The notes beneath the pieces were generated by a model. The model was not told the origin of the DNA, searched no databases, and saw only the letters and a list, made by a program, of their open reading frames with translations. A program made the translations under genes and the position numbers. This document shows positions 52,973-64,000 of a DNA stretch of 64,000 bases, piece by piece. This DNA comes from Rhodoluna sp. KAS3 (lineage in GTDB: Bacteria > Actinomycetota > Actinomycetes > Actinomycetales > Microbacteriaceae): NCBI RefSeq assembly GCF_026000575.1, contig NZ_AP026910.1:682001-746000 (forward strand). The letters run 5' to 3'. The number at the start of each line of letters is the position of its first letter. Within the stretch, counting starts at the first letter, position 1.

Positions 52973-53881
52973 TTAGTATCCAAGTTTTGCTGATACCGCA
53001 CCAACCAGCGGCTCACCAGCAATAAAGGCGAGGGTGTTTTCACGGATACGCTCTGAAAACAAGCGCACCACCATTTCGCGTGTATCGGCTGTGTGCGGTG
53101 TGATCAGAATGTTCTTGGCATCCCACAGCGGGTGTCCTTCCGGCAGGGGTTCCGGATCAGTCACATCGAGCGCTGCACCGGCTATCACGCCTTCATCTAA
53201 TGCAGAAATAAGGTCTTCCGACTTGATGATTGGTCCGCGAGCAATGTTGACCAGATACGCGGAGGGCTTCATTAGTCCAACGCGACGGGCATCAAACAGG
53301 TGCCTAGTCTCGGGTGTGAGGGCTGCTGTGATCAAGACCAGGTCCGCTTGCGGTAACTCAGCATCCAGGCTTTCAAAAGTAAGTGTTCTGCAGCCTTGAA
53401 GGCCAATAGCCTGCTTGCGAATCACCGTGACATCGGCACGAAATGGTGCCAGCAGATTCAGCAGCTCCTCAGTGATTCCTCCCCCACCAACGATTAGAAC
53501 TTTTGCATCGTAAAGGCTCACCGCGAATGGCCGGCCCCAATGTTTTGCGCGCGCCCGCTCTGGCAAAATACGCATCAGAGCAAGGCTCAGAGCCAAGGCA
53601 TGTTCGGCAACCGGTTCGCGATATGCACCCTTAGCTGACGTGAATCGATGAGGCACCTGAATCACCTGCTCGAACGCATCTACCCCAGCAAACGGTAATT
53701 GCACCCAATCGATTTGCGGATGGTTACGCAGCAGCTCGGCCAAGTCGCCAGGTGAAGAATAATCGGTCCAGATTAGCCCCTTGGTTTCGGTCGAAAGCGG
53801 CGCCAGCACTCCCCCTGCAGATTGAACTGCTTCCTCATACTCCGGAAAACTCTTTGGAGCAATCGAGATCACTTTAGGCAC
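52973..53881 (-). CDS. D-isomer-specific 2-hydroxyacid dehydrogenase
   Basis: This protein of about 302 aa is an NAD(P)-dependent oxidoreductase. The nucleotide-binding motif is VLIVGGGGITEELL. The catalytic residues follow in order: Arg in NIARGPII, Glu in DVTDPEPLPEGHPLW, and His in ITPHTAD. It could reduce a 2-oxo acid or glyoxylate; the substrate is not evident. I favour the GTG at 53881, which overlaps the dnaG end by 8 nt; GTG codons nearby are alternatives. Confidence 0.88.
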   Translation of the reverse strand: MPKVISIAPKSFPEYEEAVQSAGGVLAPLSTETKGLIWTDYSSPGDLAELLRNHPQIDWVQLPFAGVDAFEQVIQVPHRFTSAKGAYREPVAEHALALSLALMRILPERARAKHWGRPFAVSLYDAKVLIVGGGGITEELLNLLAPFRADVTVIRKQAIGLQGCRTLTFESLDAELPQADLVLITAALTPETRHLFDARRVGLMKPSAYLVNIARGPIIKSEDLISALDEGVIAGAALDVTDPEPLPEGHPLWDAKNILITPHTADTREMVVRLFSERIRENTLAFIAGEPLVGAVSAKLGY

Positions 53882-55742
53882 CTTGGAGCCGACGCCTTTC
53901 AGCTTCGAGATCAACCAGCTCGCGCTGAATCCTGGAAGACTCTTCTGGCTCTAGGGTTGCGTCCACGCGTCGAAGCGCCGCAAGGAGATCGGCTTTTGCG
54001 TGCGCAAGTGTGTTGACTAATGCGCGGCCAATTACACCCTGACCATACCTGACTAGGCCTGCCTGGTCGGCTGCCGGCAATGACTGTGCAGCAATTTCAC
54101 GCAACAGAGGGTGAAGTTCCTCGGGTGTTGCTCTAGCAACGGTTGCCAAGAACTCAGGCTGCTGCCTAACCGCCGCCGCAGTTGCAACTGCCTCCAAAAT
54201 GGAGTTGTGCGCCGAGGCAGAGAACCCGTCGCGAACAAGTCTGGCTAATTCCGCCTGGCTGTAGCTGTCAGGAACCTGGACAAGCACCTCAAGCACTTGG
54301 CGCTCGAATCGAGTAATCGGGTCACTTAGGTTTGGCAGCGAAAAGCCGGCCACTGGTGGTTCATGCTCAGACTGAGTGCTCACTTGATTCCGTCGAAGGT
54401 CTGCAACCGCTTCTTTACGAACGGCCTTACCTGCAGCATCGACCAACGCGGCTACCTCGTTGCCTTCAAGATTCACCCATCCGGCAAGTTCTCGAATATA
54501 TGCTGGGCGAAGAGCCGAATCGCGGATTCCGGCGACGATAGGCGCTGCAGCGCGAGCCGCGCCAACCCGCCCCTCGATAGTTGCCAGATCGAACTTCGAA
54601 ATCTTCTGTTTGATAGCAAACTCAAACAACGGGCGCTTGTTCTCAATCATCAGCCGGACAGCTTCGTCGCCCCTGGCTGACCTCAAATCGCACGGATCAA
54701 GACCGTCTGGCCCGACAGCAACAAATGTTTGAGCCGAGAATTTCTCTGAATCTGAGAATGCTCGCATAGCCGCCTTCTGACCGGCAGCATCAGGGTCAAA
54801 AGTAAAAATGACTTCTGCTGGAGTGTCTTTTTCAGCCGAGAGCATGCGGTTCAGGATCCTTATGTGATCATCACCGAATGCAGTTCCGCAGGTAGCTAAA
54901 GCTGTGGTGATTCCTGCTAGGTGGCAGGCCATTACGTCGGTGTACCCCTCGACAACAACTACCTTTTGCTGCTTGGCGATGTCGCGCTTTGCCAAATCAA
55001 GTCCGTAAAGGACCTGTGACTTGTGGTAAACCAAAGTGTCACTTGTGTTCAGATACTTTGGGCCCTGATCATCATCGAACAGTTTTCGTGCACCAAAACC
55101 AATTACCTGGCCGGTTGTGTCTCGAATTGGCCAAATTAGACGACCGCGAAATTTGTCGTACGCCCCGCGCTCACTCTTGGTTGCCAAACCGGCAGTCACT
55201 AGCTCATCAAGGGTGAACCCTTTGGCGGTGAGGTGGTCGACCAGGTTATTCCACCCCTGAGGTGCAAAACCAATGCCAAAATGCTCTGCCGCGGCTTTGT
55301 CAAAGCCCCTGCCCTTTAGGAAGTCGCGCCCAGGAATAGCTGCGTCAGTCATGAGTTGATTTGCATAGAATTCAGCAGCTGCAGAATTTGCCTCTAGCAA
55401 TCGAGACCGCTGGCCCTGATCCGGACTTGAAGAGCCCTCTTCGTAGGTCAGTTCAAAGCCAACCCGAGCAGCCAACTTCTCGACTGCCTCATAGAAACTC
55501 AGCTGATCCATTTGCTGGACGAATTTGTAGACATCGCCTCCCTCGCCGCAACCGAAGCAGTGATAAAAACCCTGAGCAGGTCGGACATTGAATGACGGAG
55601 ACTTCTCATCGTGGAATGGGCATAGTCCCTTGAGCGATCCAACGCTTGCCGGTCGAAGTGCGACATACTCGCTAATGACATCGGCGATATTTATCCGAGA
55701 TTTGACCTCGTCAATGTCTCGCGACCGAATCTTGCCTGCCAT
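53874..55742 (-). CDS. dnaG: DNA primase
   Basis: This enzyme makes RNA primers for replication and has 622 aa. It begins with the zinc-binding domain CPFHDEKSPSFNV...FHCFGC type (CPFH...YHCFGCGEGGD), then the RNA polymerase domain with TOPRIM motif VVVEGYTDVMACHLAG and FDPDAAG, and a C-terminal helicase-interaction region. I chose ATG 55742 (MAGKIRSRDID) since homology starts there; AGGA lies 9 nt upstream. It starts 10 nt after dgt and overlaps the dehydrogenase gene downstream. Confidence 0.96.
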   Translation of the reverse strand: MAGKIRSRDIDEVKSRINIADVISEYVALRPASVGSLKGLCPFHDEKSPSFNVRPAQGFYHCFGCGEGGDVYKFVQQMDQLSFYEAVEKLAARVGFELTYEEGSSSPDQGQRSRLLEANSAAAEFYANQLMTDAAIPGRDFLKGRGFDKAAAEHFGIGFAPQGWNNLVDHLTAKGFTLDELVTAGLATKSERGAYDKFRGRLIWPIRDTTGQVIGFGARKLFDDDQGPKYLNTSDTLVYHKSQVLYGLDLAKRDIAKQQKVVVVEGYTDVMACHLAGITTALATCGTAFGDDHIRILNRMLSAEKDTPAEVIFTFDPDAAGQKAAMRAFSDSEKFSAQTFVAVGPDGLDPCDLRSARGDEAVRLMIENKRPLFEFAIKQKISKFDLATIEGRVGAARAAAPIVAGIRDSALRPAYIRELAGWVNLEGNEVAALVDAAGKAVRKEAVADLRRNQVSTQSEHEPPVAGFSLPNLSDPITRFERQVLEVLVQVPDSYSQAELARLVRDGFSASAHNSILEAVATAAAVRQQPEFLATVARATPEELHPLLREIAAQSLPAADQAGLVRYGQGVIGRALVNTLAHAKADLLAALRRVDATLEPEESSRIQRELVDLEAERRRLQGA

Positions 55743-55752
55743 AGAAGTTATC

Positions 55753-57030
55753 CTAGGTCGCATTCGGAGAGCCGACTAAGCGGTGATGCAGGTTGATTGC
55801 ACTCTGATCGGTGAGAGACGCAACTTGATCAACAATCACACGACGGTGCTCGGCCTCAGTCTTGGCGCCTGCCCAGGCTGCGCGAGAGTAGGCGTCTAGG
55901 TGCTGGCCATTTGCATCCAGCAGGGCATCAGCTAACTCAGCGAGCAAGGCACGTTGCCATTCATAAAATGGACGGCGAGACTCGTGAGACATCAGGAATG
56001 CCGAGACAATGCCCTTGAGTGTGGCAATTTCTTGTCGAACCGAAACCGGAACCACAATGTTGGCACCGAAACGCGCCATCGAATCACTCGGTGAGGCGTC
56101 GACAATGGCATCGATGGTCTGACTGACAAATCGTCCGATCAGGGCGCTACTGAGGTTCTTCAGGGTGCCCTGGGCTTCTGCGCTCTTGTCGTAGTGCTTC
56201 AACCAGTAGGTTTCGGCCTTAAGTCGATCCAAGGCTTCACTAAGCTCATCCTCGCTGTAGATACCCAGACTCCACTCGGCGATTTTGGCTACCAGTTCAC
56301 TACCTGAGCGCACATCACTCAGGACCGAAAGGTCAACGAATCCACCGACAATAGCGTCTTCAAAATCATGAACTGAGTAGGCAACATCATCGGCAAAATC
56401 CATGACCTGGGCCTCAACAGACTTAACCCGATACGGGGCGCCTTCTCGAAGCCAATCAAACACCGGCAGGTCATCTTCGTAAACACCAAACTTGATTGAG
56501 TGCTCGCGACCCTGAGGGGCATCAGCAAGACTCCACGGATACTTGCAGGTGGCATCTAGGCTGGCACGAGTAAGATTTAGTCCGAGCGAGGTGCCGTCAG
56601 GCAGGAAAACTTTTGGTTCGATGCGGGTGAGCAAACGCAGAGTCTGAGCGTTGCCCTCAAACCCACCGATGTTCTCAGACCAGTCGTTCAAGGCCTTTTC
56701 ACCATTGTGTCCGAACGGCGGATGACCCAAATCATGGGCCAAACAAGCCATGTCAACGATGTCAGCGTTGAGGTTTAGGTCACGTGCCATTTCGCGACCA
56801 ATCTGAGCCACCTCTAGAGAGTGGGTCAAACGAGTGCGGGCAAAATCTCCACCAGATGGAGAAAGTACTTGAGTCTTGGCACCGAGTCGGCGAAGGGCAG
56901 ACGAATGAACCACGCGTGCCCGATCGCGGGCAAACTCTCCGCGCCGAGTGCCGCTGGTTCGCTCTTCGGTCAGGAACCGTTCACGATCGAAGTCACTGTA
57001 GCCAGGCTCGATTGAGTTTCGAATGTCCAT
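55753..57030 (-). CDS. dgt: dGTP triphosphohydrolase (HD domain)
   Basis: This 425 aa dNTPase hydrolyses dGTP to deoxyguanosine and triphosphate. The HD motif is built from RLTHSLEVAQIGRE, CLAHDLGHPPFGHNGE and a later Asp in VMDFADDVAYSVHD. The N-terminal SALRRLGAKTQV is typical. It is placed between dusB (stop abutting the start) and dnaG, a common actinobacterial order. Confidence 0.94.
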   Translation of the reverse strand: MDIRNSIEPGYSDFDRERFLTEERTSGTRRGEFARDRARVVHSSALRRLGAKTQVLSPSGGDFARTRLTHSLEVAQIGREMARDLNLNADIVDMACLAHDLGHPPFGHNGEKALNDWSENIGGFEGNAQTLRLLTRIEPKVFLPDGTSLGLNLTRASLDATCKYPWSLADAPQGREHSIKFGVYEDDLPVFDWLREGAPYRVKSVEAQVMDFADDVAYSVHDFEDAIVGGFVDLSVLSDVRSGSELVAKIAEWSLGIYSEDELSEALDRLKAETYWLKHYDKSAEAQGTLKNLSSALIGRFVSQTIDAIVDASPSDSMARFGANIVVPVSVRQEIATLKGIVSAFLMSHESRRPFYEWQRALLAELADALLDANGQHLDAYSRAAWAGAKTEAEHRRVIVDQVASLTDQSAINLHHRLVGSPNAT

Positions 57031-58212
57031 TTAGCCTCCTGAAACTCCGATTTCCGCATCTAGAAGGACCTTACGCTGGTCGCCGATCAACTCACGCGAC
57101 TGAAGCCAATTTTCTGGGAGTGCGCAAACTTTTGCACCACCCAGTCGTCCACGTGGGCCTTCGGCTTCTTCACCCGGATACGGCTGATCGCGATCGAGTG
57201 TTCCCAGAATGTCATCCATGTGTGCCAGCGACTCAACCTGTGCAAGCGAGGCTCTGAATTCCCCACCTACCGGATAACCCTTGAAGTACCAGGCAACGTG
57301 CTTGCGAATGTCTCGGCAGGCGTGTTCTTCGCTCTCAAAAAACTCGACTAGAAGCTCGCCGTGACGCTTGAACGCATCAGCAACTTGACCAAGGTTTGGC
57401 TGAATCGGCGAAATAGCAGCATTTGAGTTTGGATCACGCTGGTACTCATCGAAGGCCGCCTGAAGGTCTCCAAACAGCCATGGGCGACCCAGGCAACCGC
57501 GACCAACTACGACGCCGTCTACCCCGGTTTCACGCATCATTCGAATTGCATCCGCAGCTGACCAAATGTCACCGTTTCCAAGAACCTGGACATCCGGCAG
57601 AGACTCTCTGAGCGTTGCGATTGCCTGCCAGTCTGCCTGTCCCGAGTAATACTCCGAAGCTGTTCGGCCGTGCAGAGCAACCGCAGTCACACCGGCATCT
57701 CTGGCTGCTTTTCCGGCATCCAGGTAAGTTAGGTGATCCGAATCGATACCTTTGCGCATTTTTACGGTCAGCGGAATATCGCCCGCGGCCTTAACTGCGG
57801 CCGTGACAATTGAAGCGAAGAGGTCTTGCTTCCAAGGCAGAGCAGCTCCGCCTCCCTTTCGGGTCACCTTTGGCACCGGGCATCCGAAATTCAAATCGAT
57901 GTGGTCGGCGCGGTCCTCAGCAACCAGCATGGTTACAGCCTCAGCGATGGTCTTTGGGTCAACACCGTAGAGCTGCACTGAGCGGATGTCTTCGGACTCG
58001 TGATGCCCCACGAGTCGCAAAGACTCTTCGGTACGCTCGACGAGCGCCCTAGAAGTGACCATTTCAGAAACAAACAGCCCGCCGCCAAATTCACGACACA
58101 GCCGTCGAAAAGCGGTGTTAGTGATGCCAGCCATAGGTGCCAGCACCACCGGGGTTTTAATCCCGATGGAACCGTACTGCAGAGCCGGCTTCTCGCCCAG
58201 TTGATCGGTCAT
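57031..58212 (-). CDS. dusB: tRNA-dihydrouridine synthase
   Basis: This flavoenzyme reduces specific uridines in tRNA. It has 393 aa with an FMN TIM barrel: VLAPMAGITNTAFRRLC, the catalytic Cys in LNFGCPVPKVTRKGGG, KMRKG, LHGRTASEYYSG and GVVVGRGCLGRPWLF. The C-terminal helical domain is present. The stop directly abuts the dgt start codon, indicating coupling. Confidence 0.95.
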   Translation of the reverse strand: MTDQLGEKPALQYGSIGIKTPVVLAPMAGITNTAFRRLCREFGGGLFVSEMVTSRALVERTEESLRLVGHHESEDIRSVQLYGVDPKTIAEAVTMLVAEDRADHIDLNFGCPVPKVTRKGGGAALPWKQDLFASIVTAAVKAAGDIPLTVKMRKGIDSDHLTYLDAGKAARDAGVTAVALHGRTASEYYSGQADWQAIATLRESLPDVQVLGNGDIWSAADAIRMMRETGVDGVVVGRGCLGRPWLFGDLQAAFDEYQRDPNSNAAISPIQPNLGQVADAFKRHGELLVEFFESEEHACRDIRKHVAWYFKGYPVGGEFRASLAQVESLAHMDDILGTLDRDQPYPGEEAEGPRGRLGGAKVCALPENWLQSRELIGDQRKVLLDAEIGVSGG

Positions 58213-58217
58213 GGTTC

Positions 58218-59597
58218 CTAAGAAACTAGCTTGGCGCCAAGGTATTCGCGCAGCTTAGACAGCGACACGCGCTCCTGCTGCATGGTGTCTCGTTCGCGAA
58301 CGGTAACTGCCTGGTCATCAAGAGTCTCGAAGTCGACGGTCACACAGAATGGGGTTCCGATCTCGTCCTGACGACGGTATCGGCGACCAATCGCACCCGA
58401 GTCATCAAAGTCGATGTTCCAGTAACCACGCAGCTCCTGAGCGAGGTTACGCGCAACTGGCGATAGGTCCTCATTACGAGACAACGGAAGAATAGCGGCC
58501 TTAACTGGAGCCAGTCGGTAATCAAGACGGAGAACTGTACGGACGTCTACGCCACCCTTGGTGTTTGGTGCTTCATCCTCAGAATACGCGTCAACCAAGA
58601 AGGCCATTAGCGAACGGGTCAGACCCGCAGCTGGCTCAATTACGTAGGGAGTCCAACGCTCACCCTTGGCCTGGTCGAAGTAGCTCAGATCGGTGCCTGA
58701 TTCACGGGAGTGAGTGGTGAGGTCAAAGTCGGTGCGGTTTGCAATACCTTCAAGCTCGCCAAATTCACTGCCCGGGAAACCGAAGCGATACTCGATGTCG
58801 ACGGTGCGCTTTGAGTAGTGTGACAGCTTCTCTTTGGCGTGCTCGTAGAGGCGCAGGTTGTCTGGATTGATACCCAAATCGGTGTACCAATTCATACGCT
58901 GTTCAATCCAATAGTCGTGCCATTCTTCGTCGGTTCCAGGCTCGACAAAGAATTCCATCTCCATCTGCTCGAACTCGCGAGTACGGAAGATGAAGTTTCC
59001 AGGTGTGATCTCGTTTCGGAATGACTTTCCGATTTGACCGATTCCAAACGGAGGCTTCATTCGAGCTGCACCAAGAACATTGGCGAAGTTAACAAAAATG
59101 CCCTGCGCAGTCTCTGGACGAAGGTAGTGAAGCCCTTCCTCAGCTGCTACCGGACCCAAGAAGGTTTGTAGCAATCCATTGAAGGCCTTCGGCTCAGTCC
59201 AGATGTCCTTGCCGCCGCAGTTCGGGCAGGCAATGTCAGCCATGCTCCCAGGAGCACGGCCCTTTTTCTCTTCGAAGGCTTCTTCTAGGTGATCCTGACG
59301 GAAGCGCTTGTGGCAGCTGGTGCACTCAATTAGAGGGTCTGAGAACTCACGAACGTGGCCAGATGCCTCCCAGACCTTGCGAGGCAGGATTACTGACGAG
59401 TCAAGTCCAACAATGTCTTCGCGGCTCTGTACTACAGTCCGCCACCACTGCTTTTTGATGTTCTCTTTGAGTTCAACACCAAGTGGTCCGTAATCCCAAG
59501 CCGAGCGGCTTCCGCCGTAAATCTCGCCAGCCTGGAAAACAAATCCGCGACGTTTTGCGAGAGAAATTACTGAATCTAGACGATTTGGGGTAGCCAC
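58218..59597 (-). CDS. glyS: Glycyl-tRNA synthetase (dimeric)
   Basis: This 459 aa class II synthetase charges tRNA-Gly. It has motif 1/2 regions ([25 protein letters not shown], in parts), [12 protein letters not shown], a zinc-binding insert CTSCHKRF...CPNCGG, and the motif 3 stretch [14 protein letters not shown]. The anticodon-binding domain follows (PVKAAILPL). The start is GTG with AAGGAG upstream. It lies between uppS and dusB. The gene name glyQS is also used for this type. Confidence 0.96.
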   Translation of the reverse strand: MATPNRLDSVISLAKRRGFVFQAGEIYGGSRSAWDYGPLGVELKENIKKQWWRTVVQSREDIVGLDSSVILPRKVWEASGHVREFSDPLIECTSCHKRFRQDHLEEAFEEKKGRAPGSMADIACPNCGGKDIWTEPKAFNGLLQTFLGPVAAEEGLHYLRPETAQGIFVNFANVLGAARMKPPFGIGQIGKSFRNEITPGNFIFRTREFEQMEMEFFVEPGTDEEWHDYWIEQRMNWYTDLGINPDNLRLYEHAKEKLSHYSKRTVDIEYRFGFPGSEFGELEGIANRTDFDLTTHSRESGTDLSYFDQAKGERWTPYVIEPAAGLTRSLMAFLVDAYSEDEAPNTKGGVDVRTVLRLDYRLAPVKAAILPLSRNEDLSPVARNLAQELRGYWNIDFDDSGAIGRRYRRQDEIGTPFCVTVDFETLDDQAVTVRERDTMQQERVSLSKLREYLGAKLVS

Positions 59598-59648
59598 TTA
59601 AACTCCTTGCCCAAGCTGGATGCCTGGCACTTGTTCGAAGTTCTTAGT

Positions 59649-60434
59649 CTACTTTGAAGCCTGGGATTTTGGCTGATCTACAGCGCCACCAAATCTTCTA
59701 TCTCGCTGGTGATAGTGCCCGATGGCAGCCCACAAAGAGGTTCGATCAAAGTCTGGCCAGAGGGTATCCATAAAAACAAATTCCGCATAGGCAGACTGCC
59801 AAAGTAGAAAGTTTGAGGTGCGCTGCTCCCCCGAGCTTCGAAGGAACAAATCAACATCTGGCAGGTAGTTGGTGTTGAGATACTTCTGAATGGTGCGCTC
59901 TGACACTGCGCTAGCCTTTAGCTTGCCTGATTCAACATCGGTTGCAATTGCCTTCACAGCGTCGGCGATCTCAATTCGTGACCCATAATTCACACACATA
60001 GTCAGAGTCAGCGTCGTGTTCTTTTCGGTCAACTTTTCGGCTGCTCTAAGCTCATCGATCACCGATAACCAAAGCCGCGGCCTGCGACCAGCCCAGCGAA
60101 TCCGGACACCCCAGGAATTCAGTTGGTCGCGACGCTTTCGAAGCACCTCGCGGTTGAAGCCCATAAGAAAACGAACCTCGTCAGGTGAACGCTTCCAATT
60201 CTCGGTAGAAAACGCGTAGACCGTGAGGTACTTAACCCCGGCTTCAATCGCGCCGGCAACAACGTCAAGCAAGGCCGCCTCACCGGCTTTATGCCCCTCT
60301 ACCCGAGTGAGTCCGCGTTGGTTGGCCCATCGGCCGTTGCCATCCATAACAATGGCAATGTGCTGCGGCACAGATCCGGGCACAAAACTTGGCACGGTTA
60401 CGCCCGGCTTGGCTACTGAATCAAAAGTACTCAT
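59649..60434 (-). CDS. uppS: Isoprenyl (undecaprenyl/decaprenyl) diphosphate synthase
   Basis: This cis-prenyltransferase makes the polyprenyl carrier for cell wall synthesis. It has about 261 aa with [16 protein letters not shown] (catalytic Asp), [30 protein letters not shown] and DTLWPDF. I chose ATG 60434 ([11 protein letters not shown]), which overlaps the recO stop as ATGA. recO-uppS order is common in actinobacteria. Confidence 0.95.
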   Translation of the reverse strand: MSTFDSVAKPGVTVPSFVPGSVPQHIAIVMDGNGRWANQRGLTRVEGHKAGEAALLDVVAGAIEAGVKYLTVYAFSTENWKRSPDEVRFLMGFNREVLRKRRDQLNSWGVRIRWAGRRPRLWLSVIDELRAAEKLTEKNTTLTLTMCVNYGSRIEIADAVKAIATDVESGKLKASAVSERTIQKYLNTNYLPDVDLFLRSSGEQRTSNFLLWQSAYAEFVFMDTLWPDFDRTSLWAAIGHYHQRDRRFGGAVDQPKSQASK

Positions 60435-61156
60435 TGACGTTCCACGTGTTGAAGGGACTTTAGTCCGCGCTCGATGTGCCACTGACTATAAGCAGCAACG
60501 ATACCCGATGCTGCGGAGCGAATACCGTCAGGAGCAGCCTCAACTACTTCCCACTCGCCAGACAACAGCGCTCCAAGCATGACCGCGGTTTGCTGGTCAA
60601 TCACTGCCGCACCTGCTGGCCGGCAATCACGACAAACCACGCCGCCGAGCTGCATCACAAACGCCTGATGAGGTCCTGGAGCGGAACAACGAGAGCAGTC
60701 AACAAAGTTTGGAGCCCAACCCGCAATTGCCAGTGCACGAAGGAGATAAGAATCTAATACCAATGAGGCAGCATGTTCACGGTTGGCCAGTGACCTGAGC
60801 GCACCAACCAACAGCAAATACTGCTGAGGACTTGAGTCATCACCGGTAAGTTTTTCGGCGGTTTCAACCATCGCGGTTGCAGCGGTGTAGGCAGGGTAAT
60901 CGGCAATTATTTCGCGGCCGTAGGCCCCAATAGTTTCAACCTGATTGACGACATCGAGTGTGCGACCCTCATAAAACTGAGCTTCAACAACCATGAACGG
61001 CTCAAGACGGGCACCGAACTTTGAACCGGTTCGGCGAACACCCTTGGCTACAGCCCTGATTTGCCCGTTGTACCTCGACAAAAGCGTGACGATGCGGTCA
61101 GCCTCACCCAACTTGTGGGTACGCAGCACAACCGCTTCATCTCTGTATAAAGGCAC
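60431..61156 (-). CDS. recO: DNA repair protein RecO
   Basis: This 241 aa recombination mediator loads RecA with RecR. The N-terminal OB fold starts [24 protein letters not shown]. The zinc-finger region [13 protein letters not shown]...VCRDC is present in the helical domain. The start is GTG; no strong Shine-Dalgarno site is visible. It lies 28 nt after leuA and is coupled to uppS. Confidence 0.93.
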   Translation of the reverse strand: MPLYRDEAVVLRTHKLGEADRIVTLLSRYNGQIRAVAKGVRRTGSKFGARLEPFMVVEAQFYEGRTLDVVNQVETIGAYGREIIADYPAYTAATAMVETAEKLTGDDSSPQQYLLLVGALRSLANREHAASLVLDSYLLRALAIAGWAPNFVDCSRCSAPGPHQAFVMQLGGVVCRDCRPAGAAVIDQQTAVMLGALLSGEWEVVEAAPDGIRSAASGIVAAYSQWHIERGLKSLQHVERQ

Positions 61157-61184
61157 AGAGCAAGTATCCGACTAATTGTCCTGA

Positions 61185-62945
<1,761 letters not shown>

Positions 62946-63005
62946 CTAAAACTATGCCTTCGGACTAAAAATGTGGGCCAATTCAATGGCGTGAGTGCGA
63001 CCAGC

Positions 63006-63049
63006 AAAAAGCTCCGCAACGAGGAAGGCCGGGTTAGGCCTCGTTGCGG
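63006..63049 (-). terminator. Attenuator terminator in the leuA leader
   Basis: On the minus strand CCGCAACGAGG (63039-63049) pairs perfectly with CCTCGTTGCGG (63014-63024), followed by AGC and five T. The 5' arm lies within the last codons of the leader peptide. It ends 84 nt before the leuA start, so it must be bypassed for leuA expression. Confidence 0.85.
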
Positions 63050-63072
63050 CCGCTAAGCAGGAGCGAGAACAC
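63034..63072 (-). CDS. leuL: leuA leader peptide (attenuator)
   Basis: This short frame starts GTG and encodes MFSLLLSGRNEA then TAA, with three consecutive Leu codons of different type (CTC CTG CTT). The GTG lies 6 nt after TACTCT, so it is probably read from a leaderless transcript. The Leu run is 10 nt before the 5' arm of the terminator hairpin. A ribosome waiting for charged tRNA-Leu would cover that arm and prevent termination. The peptide is too short for ordinary gene finders; the assignment rests on context and codons. Confidence 0.75.
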   Translation of the reverse strand: MFSLLLSGRNEA

Positions 63073-63078
63073 ACTTTT

Positions 63079-63107
63079 AGAGTAGACCTGAAATCCCTAG
63101 AATCCAA
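63079..63107 (-). promoter_or_regulatory. Promoter of the leuL-leuA transcript
   Basis: On the minus strand TTGGAT (63102-63107) and TACTCT (63079-63084) are separated by 17 nt, and the -10 is 6 nt from the GTG of the leader peptide. The -35 lies inside the 3' end of era. Confidence 0.6.
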
Positions 63108-63987
63108 GTTTCCCAAGCTGTTTTGGATCGCGCTGCCACTCTGATGCAACCTTTACCCGCAGTCCCAGAAACACCTTGTGCCCGATTAGCTTTTCGATTT
63201 CTAGTCGTGAGCGCTTTCCGACATCAATTAGTCGTGAGCCCTTGTGGCCAATGATGATGCCTTTTTGACTGTCTCGCTCAACAAAAATGTTGGCATGGAT
63301 GTCGGTAAGGTTCTGACCCTTACGCTTTGACATTTCATCGATGGTGACAGCGATTGAGTGAGGCAACTCATCACGAACACCTTCGAGCGCAGCCTCACGA
63401 ATCAATTCGCAGATGCGATTCTCAAGTGTCTCGTCGGTAACAGCCTCTGGCGGATAAAGAGCCGGCGATTCAGGCAGCAGGTCGATTAGCACCTTCGTCA
63501 AAACTTCAAGTTGGTCCTCGGCGACTGCGGAAACCGGAACGATTGCACGCCAATCACGCAACTCAGCCACGGCTATCAGCTGCCTAGCCAGCTCCTCAGG
63601 ACTAACCAGTTCTGATTTTGTGACGATTGCCACAAGCTTGGCCCTTCTGAACTCGTTCAGCTGCTCATTGATGAACTGGTCACCCGGACCAATTTTTTCG
63701 TTGGCTGGGATGCAAAACCCAATCACGTCGACGTCGCCGAGGGTTTGCTCGACTAGATCATTGAGGCGCTGTCCAAGTAGCGTGCGAGGTCGGTGTAAAC
63801 CTGGAGTGTCAACAAGGATGAGTTGACCAAAATCACGGTGGACGATTCCTCGAATCGCACGGCGAGTGGTCTGCGGCTTGGCACTGGTGATGGCGATCTT
63901 CTCGCCCACCAAAGCGTTGGTCAAAGTTGACTTACCCACGTTTGGGCGCCCAACGAATGATGCAAATCCTGAACGGTGCTCGCTCAT
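63097..63987 (-). CDS. era: GTPase Era
   Basis: This GTPase helps 16S rRNA maturation and 30S assembly. It has 296 aa with G1 GRPNVGKST, G3 DTPGLH, a TKSE G4-type motif, and a C-terminal KH domain with VERDSQKGIIIGHKGSRLIDVG (in part). The start ATG has AGGAGAACTA upstream. It is the first visible gene of the minus-strand run; the region to the window edge is 13 nt. Confidence 0.96.
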   Translation of the reverse strand: MSEHRSGFASFVGRPNVGKSTLTNALVGEKIAITSAKPQTTRRAIRGIVHRDFGQLILVDTPGLHRPRTLLGQRLNDLVEQTLGDVDVIGFCIPANEKIGPGDQFINEQLNEFRRAKLVAIVTKSELVSPEELARQLIAVAELRDWRAIVPVSAVAEDQLEVLTKVLIDLLPESPALYPPEAVTDETLENRICELIREAALEGVRDELPHSIAVTIDEMSKRKGQNLTDIHANIFVERDSQKGIIIGHKGSRLIDVGKRSRLEIEKLIGHKVFLGLRVKVASEWQRDPKQLGKLGF

Positions 63988-64000
63988 TAGTTCTCCTGAT

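Noticed and set aside
63006-63049. Hairpin as a simple era terminator
   Set aside because: A promoter and a Leu-rich leader peptide lie between era and the hairpin, and leuA follows, so attenuation explains it better. It may also stop era read-through.

Overview
The window looks like a chromosomal segment of a small-genome freshwater-type actinobacterium, most likely a Microbacteriaceae member (Luna/Rhodoluna/Aquiluna-like). Base composition is moderate for an actinobacterium. The gene set is typical of the phylum: FasR-fabD-fabH-acpP-fabF, GlnA/GlnE/GlnA2, the RNase H-histidine phosphatase fusion, PAC2, DUF4191, polyphosphate glucokinase and a class A RNase P RNA. Coding density is very high, genes often overlap, and many appear to start from leaderless promoters (TAnnnT 6-7 nt before the start codon). 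I see no insertion sequence, prophage, CRISPR array or biosynthetic cluster. Genus assignment is inference.

Layout. 0-3.7 kb: end of parC facing parE, then a small zinc-binding protein. 3.7-7.1 kb: rpoD (sigA) followed by a MurT/GatD-like pair in one operon. 7.3-10.4 kb: MFS transporter and SDR reductase divergent around a palindrome, then PAC2. 10.4-17.9 kb: leucyl aminopeptidase, lpd, E2 acyltransferase, lipB, lipA and DUF4191, a block around 2-oxo acid dehydrogenases and their lipoyl cofactor. 17.9-29.1 kb: RDD protein, glnA, glnE, glnA2, nadE, ridA, panB, map and ppgK. 29.1-34.4 kb: rnpB, RNase H/phosphatase, zinc ribbon protein, Nif3, an NCS1-type permease and tRNA-Val. 34.4-43.0 kb: peroxiredoxin divergent from aceE-fasR-fabD-fabH-acpP-fabF-tdk, joining acetyl-CoA production to fatty acid synthesis. 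43.0-47.6 kb: polar amino acid ABC transporter with a GNAT protein and an NSAR/OSBS-type enolase. 47.7-52.9 kb: tRNA-Met, glycosyltransferase, DMT transporter, def, a degenerate two-component pair and tRNA-Asn. 53-64 kb: a long minus-strand housekeeping run: era, leuA with an attenuator leader, recO, uppS, glyS, dusB, dgt, dnaG and a hydroxyacid dehydrogenase.

The strongest unusual signal is the MurT/GatD-like pair. The GatD-like subunit has Asn in place of the glutaminase nucleophile Cys, and the MurT-like subunit has no cysteine and so no zinc ribbon. Canonical MurT/GatD amidates the alpha-carboxyl of D-Glu in lipid II. Microbacteriaceae are known for group B peptidoglycan, in which that carboxyl carries the cross-bridge. 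I therefore infer that the pair may have been repurposed for cross-bridge attachment or another non-glutaminase role. Other notable items are a Leu-Leu-Leu leader peptide with terminator before leuA, a histidine kinase lacking its phospho-acceptor His beside a response regulator missing conserved residues, and a likely N-succinylamino acid racemase cluster.
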